A stretch of DNA of 6,759 nt from Prevotellaceae bacterium (GCA_031279735.1 JAITHX010000161.1:1-6759), one strand, 5' to 3'. Counted from the stretch's first letter, positions 1 to 6,655 are shown. Notes: generated by a model not told the origin, from the sequence alone. Made by a program: numbers and translations.

Positions 1-60
1 ACAGGATTCTGCGGCGGCAAACATCAGACAAACATGAAGATTATCGCCGCAGAATCCTGT
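1..60. repeat. Perfect inverted repeat (16-bp arms) at the left window edge
   Basis: Positions 1-16 (ACAGGATTCTGCGGCG) are exactly complementary to 45-60, with a 28-nt loop at 17-44. The arm starts at the first base of the window, so the true arm may be longer. There is no T-run on either side, so it does not look like a simple intrinsic terminator. It is followed directly by degenerate AATCCT-type 9-mers (51-94), and the hairpin arm itself contains one AGAATCCTGT copy, so hairpin and 9-mers probably belong to one element. It lies beyond the eno terminator and outside any gene. Its function is unknown; it may be a dispersed, palindrome-bearing intergenic repeat. Confidence 0.8.
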
Positions 61-94
61 GAATCCTTAAATTCTGAAAATCCTGATTCAGACA
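51..94. repeat. Degenerate 9-bp tandem repeats, AATCCTNNN type
   Basis: From position 53 the sequence splits into successive 9-mers AATCCTGTG, AATCCTTAA, ATTCTGAAA and ATCCTGATT, followed by CAGAC. The units share a pyrimidine-rich AATCCT core and drift at the last three bases. The CAGACAAA ending also occurs inside the adjacent hairpin loop (about 25-32). I recall similar strings of ATCAGGATTT type in intergenic DNA of several environmental bacteria, but I cannot confirm that here. No coding or regulatory role is visible. Confidence 0.55.
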
Positions 95-124
95 AAAAGC
101 GACAAATTGAAATGCGCCCGCTGT

Positions 125-208
125 ACGTCCGCAGTCGTAATTCGTAATTCGTAATTCGTAATTGACACGTCCGTCAGGCAATTCTTAATTCTTAATTCTT
201 AATTCTTA
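125..208. repeat. Composite heptamer element: (CGTAATT)4 and (ATTCTTA)4 with GC-rich cores
   Basis: The element reads in order: core ACGTCCGCAG (125-134); four perfect CGTAATT copies (136-163); a second core ACGTCCGTCAGGCA (167-180); and four perfect ATTCTTA copies (181-208). The second core plus the ATTCTTA tract (167-208) is nearly identical, with a single indel, to 5709-5749 on the other side of the gene block. The heptamers resemble the short tandemly repeated repetitive sequences known from cyanobacteria and other bacteria. The tract ends immediately before the eno terminator. It contains no ORF of note. Confidence 0.85.
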
Positions 209-210
209 CT

Positions 211-240
211 GTAAAAAAAACGTCCCGAATATTCGGGACG
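211..240 (-). terminator. Rho-independent terminator of eno
   Basis: On the minus strand a perfect self-complementary stem, CGTCCCGAAT/ATTCGGGACG (221-240), is followed at once by eight T residues (213-220). It lies about 31 nt after the eno stop codon. The stem has a GC-rich base and the T-run is uninterrupted on the minus side only, so it acts on transcripts coming from eno. This is a textbook intrinsic terminator. Confidence 0.93.
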
Positions 241-271
241 TACAATTAAATCTATAAATTGTGGGAAAAAA

Positions 272-1567
<1,296 letters not shown>

Positions 1568-1621
1568 AAATAAATATTTATAAAATTTTTAATACACATA
1601 TTTTTCATCATTCCAGCGGCG

Positions 1622-1653
1622 CAAAAGTAGTGCCATAAAATTATAAAAACAAA
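1622..1653 (-). promoter_or_regulatory. Bacteroidota-type promoter of eno
   Basis: Read on the minus strand, TTTG (1653-1650) is separated by exactly 20 nt from TACTTTTG (1629-1622). This is a full match to the Bacteroidota sigma factor consensus TTTG / TAnnTTTG. Predicted transcription starts a few bases further on, near 1615, giving an AT-rich leader of about 50 nt before the eno ATG at 1567. The leader lacks an obvious Shine-Dalgarno, as is usual in this phylum. No operator-like repeat is visible. Confidence 0.8.
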
Positions 1654-1752
1654 AAAAACGGGAACTAAATCGTTTTTTTGAAACAATATGGTTGTTTTTG
1701 ACATAAATTTTCATATTTCACATAATTTTCTCCATTTATTTTAGTGATTTTC

Positions 1753-1767
1753 GGACTGAAGAAGTCC
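1753..1767 (-). terminator. Weak hairpin at the uvrA stop codon
   Basis: GGACT (1767-1763 read on minus) and AGTCC (1757-1753) form a 5-bp stem with a 5-nt loop. The stem begins just after the TA of the uvrA TAG stop. The following minus-strand sequence is AT-rich, but it is mainly A rather than a T-run, so this is a poor intrinsic terminator. It may stabilise the 3' end, or transcription may continue into the eno promoter region. Confidence 0.3.
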
Positions 1768-4586
1768 TATCCCGCGAGTTTTTTCTCCAAAAACGCGGCG
1801 GTAAAGCCCTTGTTTCCGGCAACGATTTCTTCGGGGGTGCCGGTGCAGATTATTTCGCCGCCGCCCGTGCCGCCTTCGGGTCCGAGGTCGATAACATAGT
1901 CGGCGGTTTTTATCACGTCGAGATTATGTTCGATTATCAGCACCGTGTTGCCCCGTTCCACGAGTTTGTTCAGCACGTCGAGCAGGGCTTTGACGTCCTC
2001 GAAATGCAGTCCGGTGGTGGGTTCGTCGAGTATGAAGAACGTGTTGCCGGTGTCGCGCTTGGCGAGTTCGGCTGCAAGTTTGACCCGCTGGCTTTCGCCG
2101 CCGGAGAGCGTTGTTCCGGGCTGACCGAGACGAAGGTAGCCGAGTCCCACGTCGCGCATCGTTTTGAGGTGGCGATATATCGACTGTATGTTCTCGAAGA
2201 ACGGGCAGGCTTCCTCGACGGTCATGTCGAGCACCTCGCATATATTTTTGTTTTTGTATTTCACTTCGAGCGTCTGACGGTTGTAGCGTTTGCCGCCGCA
2301 GGAAGGGCAGGTGACGTGAACGTCGGGCAGAAAATTCATTTCGACGACCTTCACTCCGGCGCCGCGACACTCCTCGCAGCGTCCTCCCTTCACGTTGAAC
2401 GAAAATCGTCCGGCGGAGTAGCCTCTGGCTTTGGATTCCGGCACCGCTTCAAAGAGTTTGCGGACAAATGTGAACACATTCGTGTAGGTTGCGGGATTCG
2501 AGCGCGGGGAACGCCCTATGGGCGACTGATCGACCTCCACCACCTTATCTATGTGTTCTATTCCCTTCACCGCCCTGTAGGGCAGCGCGTCCTTCAGGCT
2601 GCGGTAGAAATGGCGCGAGAGAATCGGGTGCAGAGTTTCGTTGACGAGCGAAGATTTGCCGCTGCCCGACACTCCGGTGACGCAGATCAGAACGCCGAGC
2701 GGGAAAGCTACGGTGAGATTCTTGAGATTGTTGCCCGTTGCGCCTTCCAGCAGAAGCTGTTTGCCGCTGCCCTTTCTGCGCTGCGGGGGAGTTTCGATGC
2801 TTTTGCGTCCGTCGAGATACAGAGCCGTGAGCGAATCGCTTTTGGCTATTTCGTCGGGCGAACCCTGCGCGGTGACTTCGCCTCCGTGTTCGCCGGCGCG
2901 CGGGCCTATGTCGAGCACGAAATCGGCGGCGCGAATCATATCCTCGTCGTGTTCCACCACTATCACGGTGTTTTCGGCGTCGCGCAGGCGTTTCAGCGAA
3001 TCTATCAGCTTGATGTTGTCGCGCTGATGCAGTCCGATGCTGGGTTCGTCGAGTATATACAGCACGTTGACGAGCTGCGAGCCGATTTGCGTGGCGAGCC
3101 GGATGCGCTGCGCCTCTCCGCCGGAGAGAGTGCCTGCCGGACGGTCGAGCGAAAGGTAATTCAGTCCCACGTCGCGCAGAAAGCCGAGGCGACCGAATAT
3201 TTCCTTGAGCGGAACTTCGGCGACTATGCGGGTTTTCCGGTCGATTTTTCCGGCTGTTGCGGCGAGAAACTCGTTCAGTTCGTCGAGGTTCATCTTCGAG
3301 AGTTCGGCTATGTTCTTTTCGCCGAAGCGAAAATGCAGCGCTTCCTTGTTGAGGCGCGTTCCCCGACATTCGGAGCATGTAATGTATTTCACGTAGCGTT
3401 CGCTGCGTTCGCCGGATTCGTCGCCGCTTTCAGGCGAGTAGAGTATGTTCATCAGTCCGTCGAAATTCAGCGCGTAGCTGCCCGGCAAGCCGGGGAGGTC
3501 GTCGATTTTGAGCGGTTCCTCCGTGCCGTATAAAATGGCGCTCATCGCCTCGTCGGGAATGTCGCAAATCTTGTCGTCGAGCGAAAAATCGTACTTGCGG
3601 GCAATGGCTTCGAGCTTGGCGAACACTATATTGTTCTTGAAGGCTCCGAGCGGGAGTATTCCGCCCTTCCTGATGCTGACGCCCGAATCGGGCACGAGTT
3701 TCGCCGGGTCTATTTCGGGAATCGAACCCAGACCGCCGCATCGGGGACAGGCACCCCTCGGCGAGTTGAACGAAAAGCTGTGAGGCGCCGGTTCGGCATA
3801 AGAGACGCCGGAACTCGGACACATCAGTTTTCGGCTGTAATGCCGAACGGTACCCTTATCGAGTTCCATCGCCATCATTTCGCCCTTGCCGTGCATCATG
3901 GCGAGAGCCGCCGCCGAGCGCAGCGCGTCGATGTTTTCGGGCGAAGGGATGATTTTCCCCACCGCAAGCTCAATAAAATGATTCCTGTATCGGTCGAGTT
4001 TCATGCCGGGTTTTATTTCCGTCATCGTTCCGTCGATCCGCGTTTCGGTGAAGCCCTTCTTGGCGAGCTGTTCGAAAAGTTCCTTGTAGTGACCCTTTCT
4101 GCCCTTGACCAGAGGCGCGAGCAGAACGGTTCTACGATTGCGGAAATTCTCGGCGAGCAGCTCCGTGATCTGAGCGTCGGTGTATTTAATCATCTTTTCC
4201 CCCGTAACATGCGAGTAGGCGGCGGCGGCGCGGGCATAAAGCACGCGGAGGAAATCGTAAATCTCGGTGATGGTGCCGACGGTCGAACGCGGGTTTGCGC
4301 CCACGGTTTTCTGAGCGATGGAAATAACCGGACTGAGTCCGTCGATGGAATCGGCGTCGGGACGTTCGGGAATTCCGAGAATGTGGCGGGCGTATGGCGA
4401 CATGGTTTCCATGTATCGCCGCTGCCCCTCGGCATAGATAGTATCGAAGGCGAGCGACGATTTGCCGCTGCCGCTAAGTCCTGTGATCACCGTAAGTTTG
4501 TCGCGCGGTATATCGACATTTATGTTTTTGAGATTATGTACTCGAGCGCCGCGTATTCTGATTTCCTTCTCGGTTTCCGAATGCAT
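1767..4586 (-). CDS. uvrA: UvrABC nucleotide excision repair protein UvrA
   Basis: A DNA-damage recognition ATPase. The UvrA dimer scans DNA, loads UvrB at lesions and leaves before UvrC incises. At 939 aa it is full length (E. coli has 940). Seen in the sequence: Walker A GLSGSGKSS (36-44), then the UvrB-binding and insertion domains, zinc module 1 (256-283), CSEC (404-407), ABC signature LSGGEAQR (487-494), Walker B YILDEPSIGLH (510-520), second Walker A GVSGSGKSS (638-646), Cys4 zinc finger C737/C740/C760/C763, signature LSGGESQR (827-834) and Walker B FILDEPTTGLH (851-861). Zinc module 1 reads CPSSG where E. coli has CPxCG, so one Cys ligand is replaced by Ser. I believe this is common in Bacteroidota UvrA, but could not check. 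The ATG overlaps the upstream TAA as TAATG, so translation is probably coupled to that gene. Bacteroidota often carry UvrA paralogues, so this could be either copy. Confidence 0.98.
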   Translation of the reverse strand: MHSETEKEIRIRGARVHNLKNINVDIPRDKLTVITGLSGSGKSSLAFDTIYAEGQRRYMETMSPYARHILGIPERPDADSIDGLSPVISIAQKTVGANPRSTVGTITEIYDFLRVLYARAAAAYSHVTGEKMIKYTDAQITELLAENFRNRRTVLLAPLVKGRKGHYKELFEQLAKKGFTETRIDGTMTEIKPGMKLDRYRNHFIELAVGKIIPSPENIDALRSAAALAMMHGKGEMMAMELDKGTVRHYSRKLMCPSSGVSYAEPAPHSFSFNSPRGACPRCGGLGSIPEIDPAKLVPDSGVSIRKGGILPLGAFKNNIVFAKLEAIARKYDFSLDDKICDIPDEAMSAILYGTEEPLKIDDLPGLPGSYALNFDGLMNILYSPESGDESGERSERYVKYITCSECRGTRLNKEALHFRFGEKNIAELSKMNLDELNEFLAATAGKIDRKTRIVAEVPLKEIFGRLGFLRDVGLNYLSLDRPAGTLSGGEAQRIRLATQIGSQLVNVLYILDEPSIGLHQRDNIKLIDSLKRLRDAENTVIVVEHDEDMIRAADFVLDIGPRAGEHGGEVTAQGSPDEIAKSDSLTALYLDGRKSIETPPQRRKGSGKQLLLEGATGNNLKNLTVAFPLGVLICVTGVSGSGKSSLVNETLHPILSRHFYRSLKDALPYRAVKGIEHIDKVVEVDQSPIGRSPRSNPATYTNVFTFVRKLFEAVPESKARGYSAGRFSFNVKGGRCEECRGAGVKVVEMNFLPDVHVTCPSCGGKRYNRQTLEVKYKNKNICEVLDMTVEEACPFFENIQSIYRHLKTMRDVGLGYLRLGQPGTTLSGGESQRVKLAAELAKRDTGNTFFILDEPTTGLHFEDVKALLDVLNKLVERGNTVLIIEHNLDVIKTADYVIDLGPEGGTGGGEIICTGTPEEIVAGNKGFTAAFLEKKLAG

Positions 4587-5575
4587 TAAAAGTTTAATTG
4601 TTTTGTATTATTGTATTTGTCGAGCGTCAGGATTCCCTGCCGGAGAATCGCGCAGATATCGTTGAGTTCCGATTTCAGCCCGACGTAAAAGAGGTTGAAT
4701 TCATCGACTGTGGCTTTGACCTTTCTGATTCGCGGCAGGAGGCGTCGATTCGCCGGAGTGTCATATTCTCCGTTGTCGATCTTGGTTTCGATTTTGTCCA
4801 TCATGCCGACGATTTTGGCTTGTTTTTCGGTGAGATACTCGGCGCTCAGCTCGAGTTCGTCGCCAAGCATCTTATATCTGGCGACGCAGGTATTGAAATC
4901 CGTCAAAGTCTTGTACAAATGCGGGGAAACATGTTGCAGATGCTTGATGATAGGGCGGATATCGTCCGAAATCATTTCGTTTTCATGTTCCGTCTGGGCG
5001 AGTTCCATCTCGAAAGCGTTCTTGTTGGTGAAGAGCGCGCAGTAGATCCTGTTGAATATCGTCAGTTCGCTTTTGGAGAACTCTTTGTTCGACGCATAGT
5101 ATTTCTTCAGATATTCGATGTTGCCCAGCGCTTTGTCGAGATGCGAAATTATCATGGTCAGCTTGTTTGTTTTCGCAACATTGTTGCTGCCCGACGAAAT
5201 GCCGGTTATCGCGCCGTTGAGTTCGGCGAGAATCGAGAGCAGACTGTCGATTCGGTAATTGTCCGTAAAGCAGTCGTCGTCGAAATCCATGTCGCGCTCA
5301 TACTCCAAGTTTTCGCTTATCAGCTTTTTCTTCCGTTCCTCCCGCTCGTCCTGATACGCGATGAGTTCGGGCAGCAGAACTCCGACCTTGTCGATCAGTT
5401 CGTTCGAAACGTTTTTGCCGTACATCGCCGGCGTTCCCTTTTCAACAAAATCCTCGACCAGCTTTTCCGTTTCCGATATGAGGTCGCTGACCGTGGCTAT
5501 CATGTCCGACAGCATGCCGTATGCTGCCAAATATTCGTCAAAACTTTTTCTTATCTTATCTTCCATCACTTCCAT
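4586..5575 (-). CDS. Unrecognised helical, acidic cytoplasmic protein, coupled to uvrA
   Basis: I do not recognise the family. From the ATG at 5575 the product is 329 aa. An in-frame ATG at 5566 would give 326 aa. A longer frame starting with TTG at 5590 is possible, but that codon lies inside the -7 promoter box, so it is unlikely. The protein has no signal peptide and no membrane segment. It is rich in Lys, Glu, Asp, Leu and Ile and is predicted to be mostly helical, with likely amphipathic or coiled-coil stretches near residues 15-50, 65-95, 145-170 and 240-270. A short acidic patch, DMDFDDDCFTDN, lies near 95-106 and a flexible SGSNN near 128-132. I see no catalytic motif, zinc ligand cluster or nucleotide-binding loop. 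Its TAA overlaps the uvrA ATG by one base, and base composition resembles uvrA, so it looks like a resident gene of a two-gene operon. A link to DNA repair is an inference from this coupling only. Confidence 0.85.
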   Translation of the reverse strand: MEVMEDKIRKSFDEYLAAYGMLSDMIATVSDLISETEKLVEDFVEKGTPAMYGKNVSNELIDKVGVLLPELIAYQDEREERKKKLISENLEYERDMDFDDDCFTDNYRIDSLLSILAELNGAITGISSGSNNVAKTNKLTMIISHLDKALGNIEYLKKYYASNKEFSKSELTIFNRIYCALFTNKNAFEMELAQTEHENEMISDDIRPIIKHLQHVSPHLYKTLTDFNTCVARYKMLGDELELSAEYLTEKQAKIVGMMDKIETKIDNGEYDTPANRRLLPRIRKVKATVDEFNLFYVGLKSELNDICAILRQGILTLDKYNNTKQLNF

Positions 5576-5585
5576 CAAAATTTTC

Positions 5586-5605
5586 CGCAAAGATAATTCT
5601 TTGCG
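5586..5605. promoter_or_regulatory. Palindrome overlapping the operon promoter; candidate operator
   Basis: CGCAAAGA (5586-5593) and TCTTTGCG (5598-5605) are perfect 8-bp arms around a 4-bp TAAT centre. The 20-bp dyad completely covers the -7 box of the operon promoter (5588-5595) and ends about 10 bp before the first ATG. A dimeric regulator bound here would block transcription. The regulator is unknown. The dyad might also form a small hairpin, but there is no T-run after it, so it is not a terminator. Confidence 0.5.
5588..5595 (-). promoter_or_regulatory. -7 box (TATCTTTG) for the unknown gene-uvrA operon
   Basis: The minus strand reads TATCTTTG, an exact TAnnTTTG match. Upstream at the expected distance there is only TTCT, supplied by the TAAGAAT heptamer tract, instead of TTTG. 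Transcription would start near 5580-5584, leaving a very short leader before the ATG at 5575 or 5566. This placement argues against the TTG at 5590 as the start codon. Confidence 0.6.
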
Positions 5606-5669
5606 CGGAAATTAAGAATTAAGAATTGCCCTGCGGAAATTAAGAATTAAGAATTAAGAATTAAGAATT
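5605..5669. repeat. Heptamer tract (ATTAAGA)n, partly duplicated
   Basis: Two ATTAAGA copies (5611-5624) are followed by the core ATTGCCCTGCGG. The segment GCGGAAATTAAGAATTAAG then restarts at 5633 and continues into four perfect ATTAAGA copies (5639-5666). The first 28 bases (5605-5632) therefore look like a shorter duplicate of what follows. The tract is the reverse complement of the ATTCTTA arrays at 181-208 and 5722-5749, and it sits directly upstream of the operon promoter. Confidence 0.85.
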
Positions 5670-5753
5670 GCCTGCGGACGTAGGATTACGAATGAATTAC
5701 AAGTCTTCACGTCCGCAGGCAATTCTTAATTCTTAATTCTTAATTCTTAATTT
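5637..5753. repeat. 45-bp perfect inverted repeat built of heptamers and GC core
   Basis: Bases 5637-5681 are exactly complementary to 5709-5753, with a 27-nt loop (5682-5708). Each arm consists of four heptamers (ATTAAGA on the left, ATTCTTA at 5722-5749 on the right) and an inner core GCCTGCGGACGT. The loop contains a degenerate TTACGAA-type heptamer (about 5685-5698), recalling the CGTAATT array between the two cores at 125-180. TAnnTTTG boxes lie on either side, pointing outward. A perfect 45-bp stem could extrude as a cruciform or fold in RNA. Confidence 0.92.
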
Positions 5754-5768
5754 ATAAAAATATATGCA

Positions 5769-5776
5769 TACCTTTG
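5769..5776 (+). promoter_or_regulatory. -7 box (TACCTTTG) pointing right, towards the 21-bp array
   Basis: The plus strand reads TACCTTTG, an exact TAnnTTTG match, preceded by a very AT-rich stretch (5750-5768). At the -33 position there is only TCTT from the heptamer tract, the same weak -33 seen for the divergent operon promoter. Transcription would begin near 5783 and run through 5783-5916 into the 21-bp repeats. No convincing ORF follows, so any product would be non-coding RNA. I see nothing else recognisable in 5777-5916. Confidence 0.4.
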
Positions 5777-6055
5777 CCGCGTCGAATTGAGATTCGCTTG
5801 AAGTTTGAAACAATTCCACTGAGCAGGTCAACAACGTGATTTTTGAAAACGCAGGCCGGACTTCATGGCGAACAACTAAGTTCATTGAAATCGCGAATCC
5901 GTTTCTTTAGGATAGAGTCCGAAAATTTTACTTGAAATTTCCGGAATTTTACCTAAAAGTTCAGAGACTTCAAAGCAAATTCCGGCGATTTTAGAAAAAA
6001 TTCCCGTAGTTTCAGGGTACATTCCCTAAATTTTACGATAAATTCCGGAATGTTT

Positions 6056-6190
6056 AAGACAGCAACCGGAAAGCTTAAGACAGCAACCGGACAGTTTAGG
6101 ACAGCAACCGTAAAGCTTAAGACAGCAACCGTAAATCTTAAGACAGCAATTGGAAAGCTTAAGACAGCAACCGGAATGTTTAAGACAGCA
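6056..6190. repeat. Subfamily A of the 21-bp array: six full units plus a partial with invariant GACAGCA
   Basis: Six complete units start at 6056, 6077, 6098, 6119, 6140 and 6161, and a truncated one at 6182. Each begins A[AG]GACAGCAA, continues mostly CCGGAA or CCGTAA, and ends AGCTT, AGTTT, ATCTT or TGTTT. GACAGCAA is identical in all full units while the 3' half varies, which suggests either a binding core or recent copying. The size and regularity recall plasmid iterons, but no replication protein gene or DnaA-type region is present. Confidence 0.85.
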
Positions 6191-6232
6191 TTTCGGAATT
6201 TTACCTAAAATTCCGGAAATTTTACCTAAAAA

Positions 6233-6316
6233 TTCCGAAATTCTACTTAAAAATTCCGAAATTCTACTTAAAAATTCCGAAATTCTACTTAAAAATTCCG
6301 AAATTCTACTTAAAAT
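6233..6316. repeat. Subfamily B of the 21-bp array: four near-identical units
   Basis: Units starting at 6233, 6254, 6275 and 6296 are identical over almost the whole 21 bp (TTCCGAAATTCTACTTAAAA plus one A). They are preceded by two more divergent copies at 6191 and 6211. The homogeneity shows recent amplification at this end. Each unit holds two A-tracts (GAAATT and AAAAATT) roughly one helical turn apart. In one plus-strand frame the units spell a seven-residue NSEILLK repeat, which I regard as a by-product of the 21-bp period. Confidence 0.85.
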
Positions 6317-6375
6317 TTTCCGAGTTTTAGAACGTAAAAAATTAATAGTTAAGCAAATTATACAATTGGAAAGTA

Positions 6376-6526
6376 AGAATTGCCTGACGGAAAATCGGAC
6401 AGTTCATAATTAATTGTTAATTGTTAATTGTTAATTGTTAATGCCTGTCGGACGGGTGGAGAGTAATTAATTATGAATTATGAATTGCCTTCGGGCAGTA
6501 TCCGTCCGAAGGGACAGTTCATAATT
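6376..6526. repeat. Second composite heptamer element: (AATTGTT)4 and (AATTATG)2 with GC-rich cores
   Basis: In order: ATTGCCTGACGG core (6379-6390); 15-bp repeat GGACAGTTCATAATT (6397-6411); four perfect AATTGTT copies (6412-6439); core ATGCCTGTCGGACGG (6441-6455); two AATTATG copies (6469-6482); and a core hairpin CCTTCGG (6488-6494) with CCGAAGG (6506-6512), followed by a second copy of the 15-bp repeat (6512-6526). TTCATAATTAATT (6403-6415) pairs with 6465-6477 as a 13-bp inverted repeat enclosing the AATTGTT array. The layout matches the elements at 125-208 and 5605-5753, although the heptamer sequences differ. Confidence 0.85.
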
Positions 6527-6527
6527 T

Positions 6528-6655
6528 GGTAATGTCTCAATTCGTATGATTCGCGAGGATAAGCAACCGATACTAATTGGAGGCTGTCGGTCACCGCAAC
6601 CTCCAATTAGTATCGGTTGCTTATCCTCGTGAATCATACGATTTGAGACATTACC
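6528..6655. repeat. Long hairpin: 56-bp arms with two mismatches, 16-nt loop
   Basis: Bases 6528-6583 pair with 6600-6655 over 56 bp. The only mismatches are in CAATTCG versus CAAATCG and in TTCGCG versus TTCACG. The 16-nt loop (6584-6599) itself contains CGGT-C-ACCG. Unlike the nearby heptamer elements, the arms are of mixed composition. There is no target-site duplication at the edges and no transposase nearby. An open frame on the minus strand crosses the whole hairpin (GTG at 6682, end at 6467, 71 aa, open to the window edge), but it reads palindromic DNA and I do not accept it as a gene. Confidence 0.93.

Larger units (their letters stand above)
5917..6340. repeat. Long array of about 20 units of a 21-bp tandem repeat
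   Basis: TTCC or its variants recur with a step of 21 bp (occasionally 20 or 22), at about 5917, 5939, 5960, 5980, 6001, 6022, 6043 and 6064, then through the GACAGCAA units to 6191, 6211, 6233, 6254, 6275 and 6296. The left part (5917-6055) is degenerate and has the form TTCCGGAATTTTACCTAAAA. The middle (6056-6190) is the GACAGCAA subfamily. The right part (6191-6316) is the TTCCGAAATTCTACTTAAAA subfamily, with four nearly perfect final units. The phase is kept across the subfamily junctions, so all appear to derive from one ancestral repeat. Apparent ORFs here arise because 21 is a multiple of 3; no frame shows clear coding constraint. There are no spacers, so it is not CRISPR. Confidence 0.88.

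Noticed and set aside
1926..3533. Long plus-strand open frame (535 aa) opposite uvrA
   Set aside because: Antisense shadow of a clear uvrA coding region; composition reflects the reverse complement of UvrA codons.
5576..5590. TTG at 5590 as start of the unknown gene
   Set aside because: The codon lies within the TATCTTTG promoter box, so it would not be on the transcript; ATG at 5575 or 5566 is better.
5836..5910. Short plus-strand frame (GTG, 24 codons) downstream of the TACCTTTG box
   Set aside because: Too short, with no ribosome site and no recognisable sequence.
5917..6340. CRISPR array
   Set aside because: Units are contiguous with no unique spacers, and no cas genes are present.
5917..6340. 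Plasmid-type replication origin with iterons
   Set aside because: Unit length fits, but there is no Rep gene, no DnaA boxes that I can see, and the genes alongside (eno, uvrA) are chromosomal. Kept only as an analogy.
6150..6413. Plus-strand 87-aa frame with NSEILLK repeats
   Set aside because: It starts inside the GACAGCAA units and lies almost wholly on 21-bp repeats, which stay open by arithmetic. Upstream units in the same frame contain stops, and there is no promoter or ribosome site specific to it.
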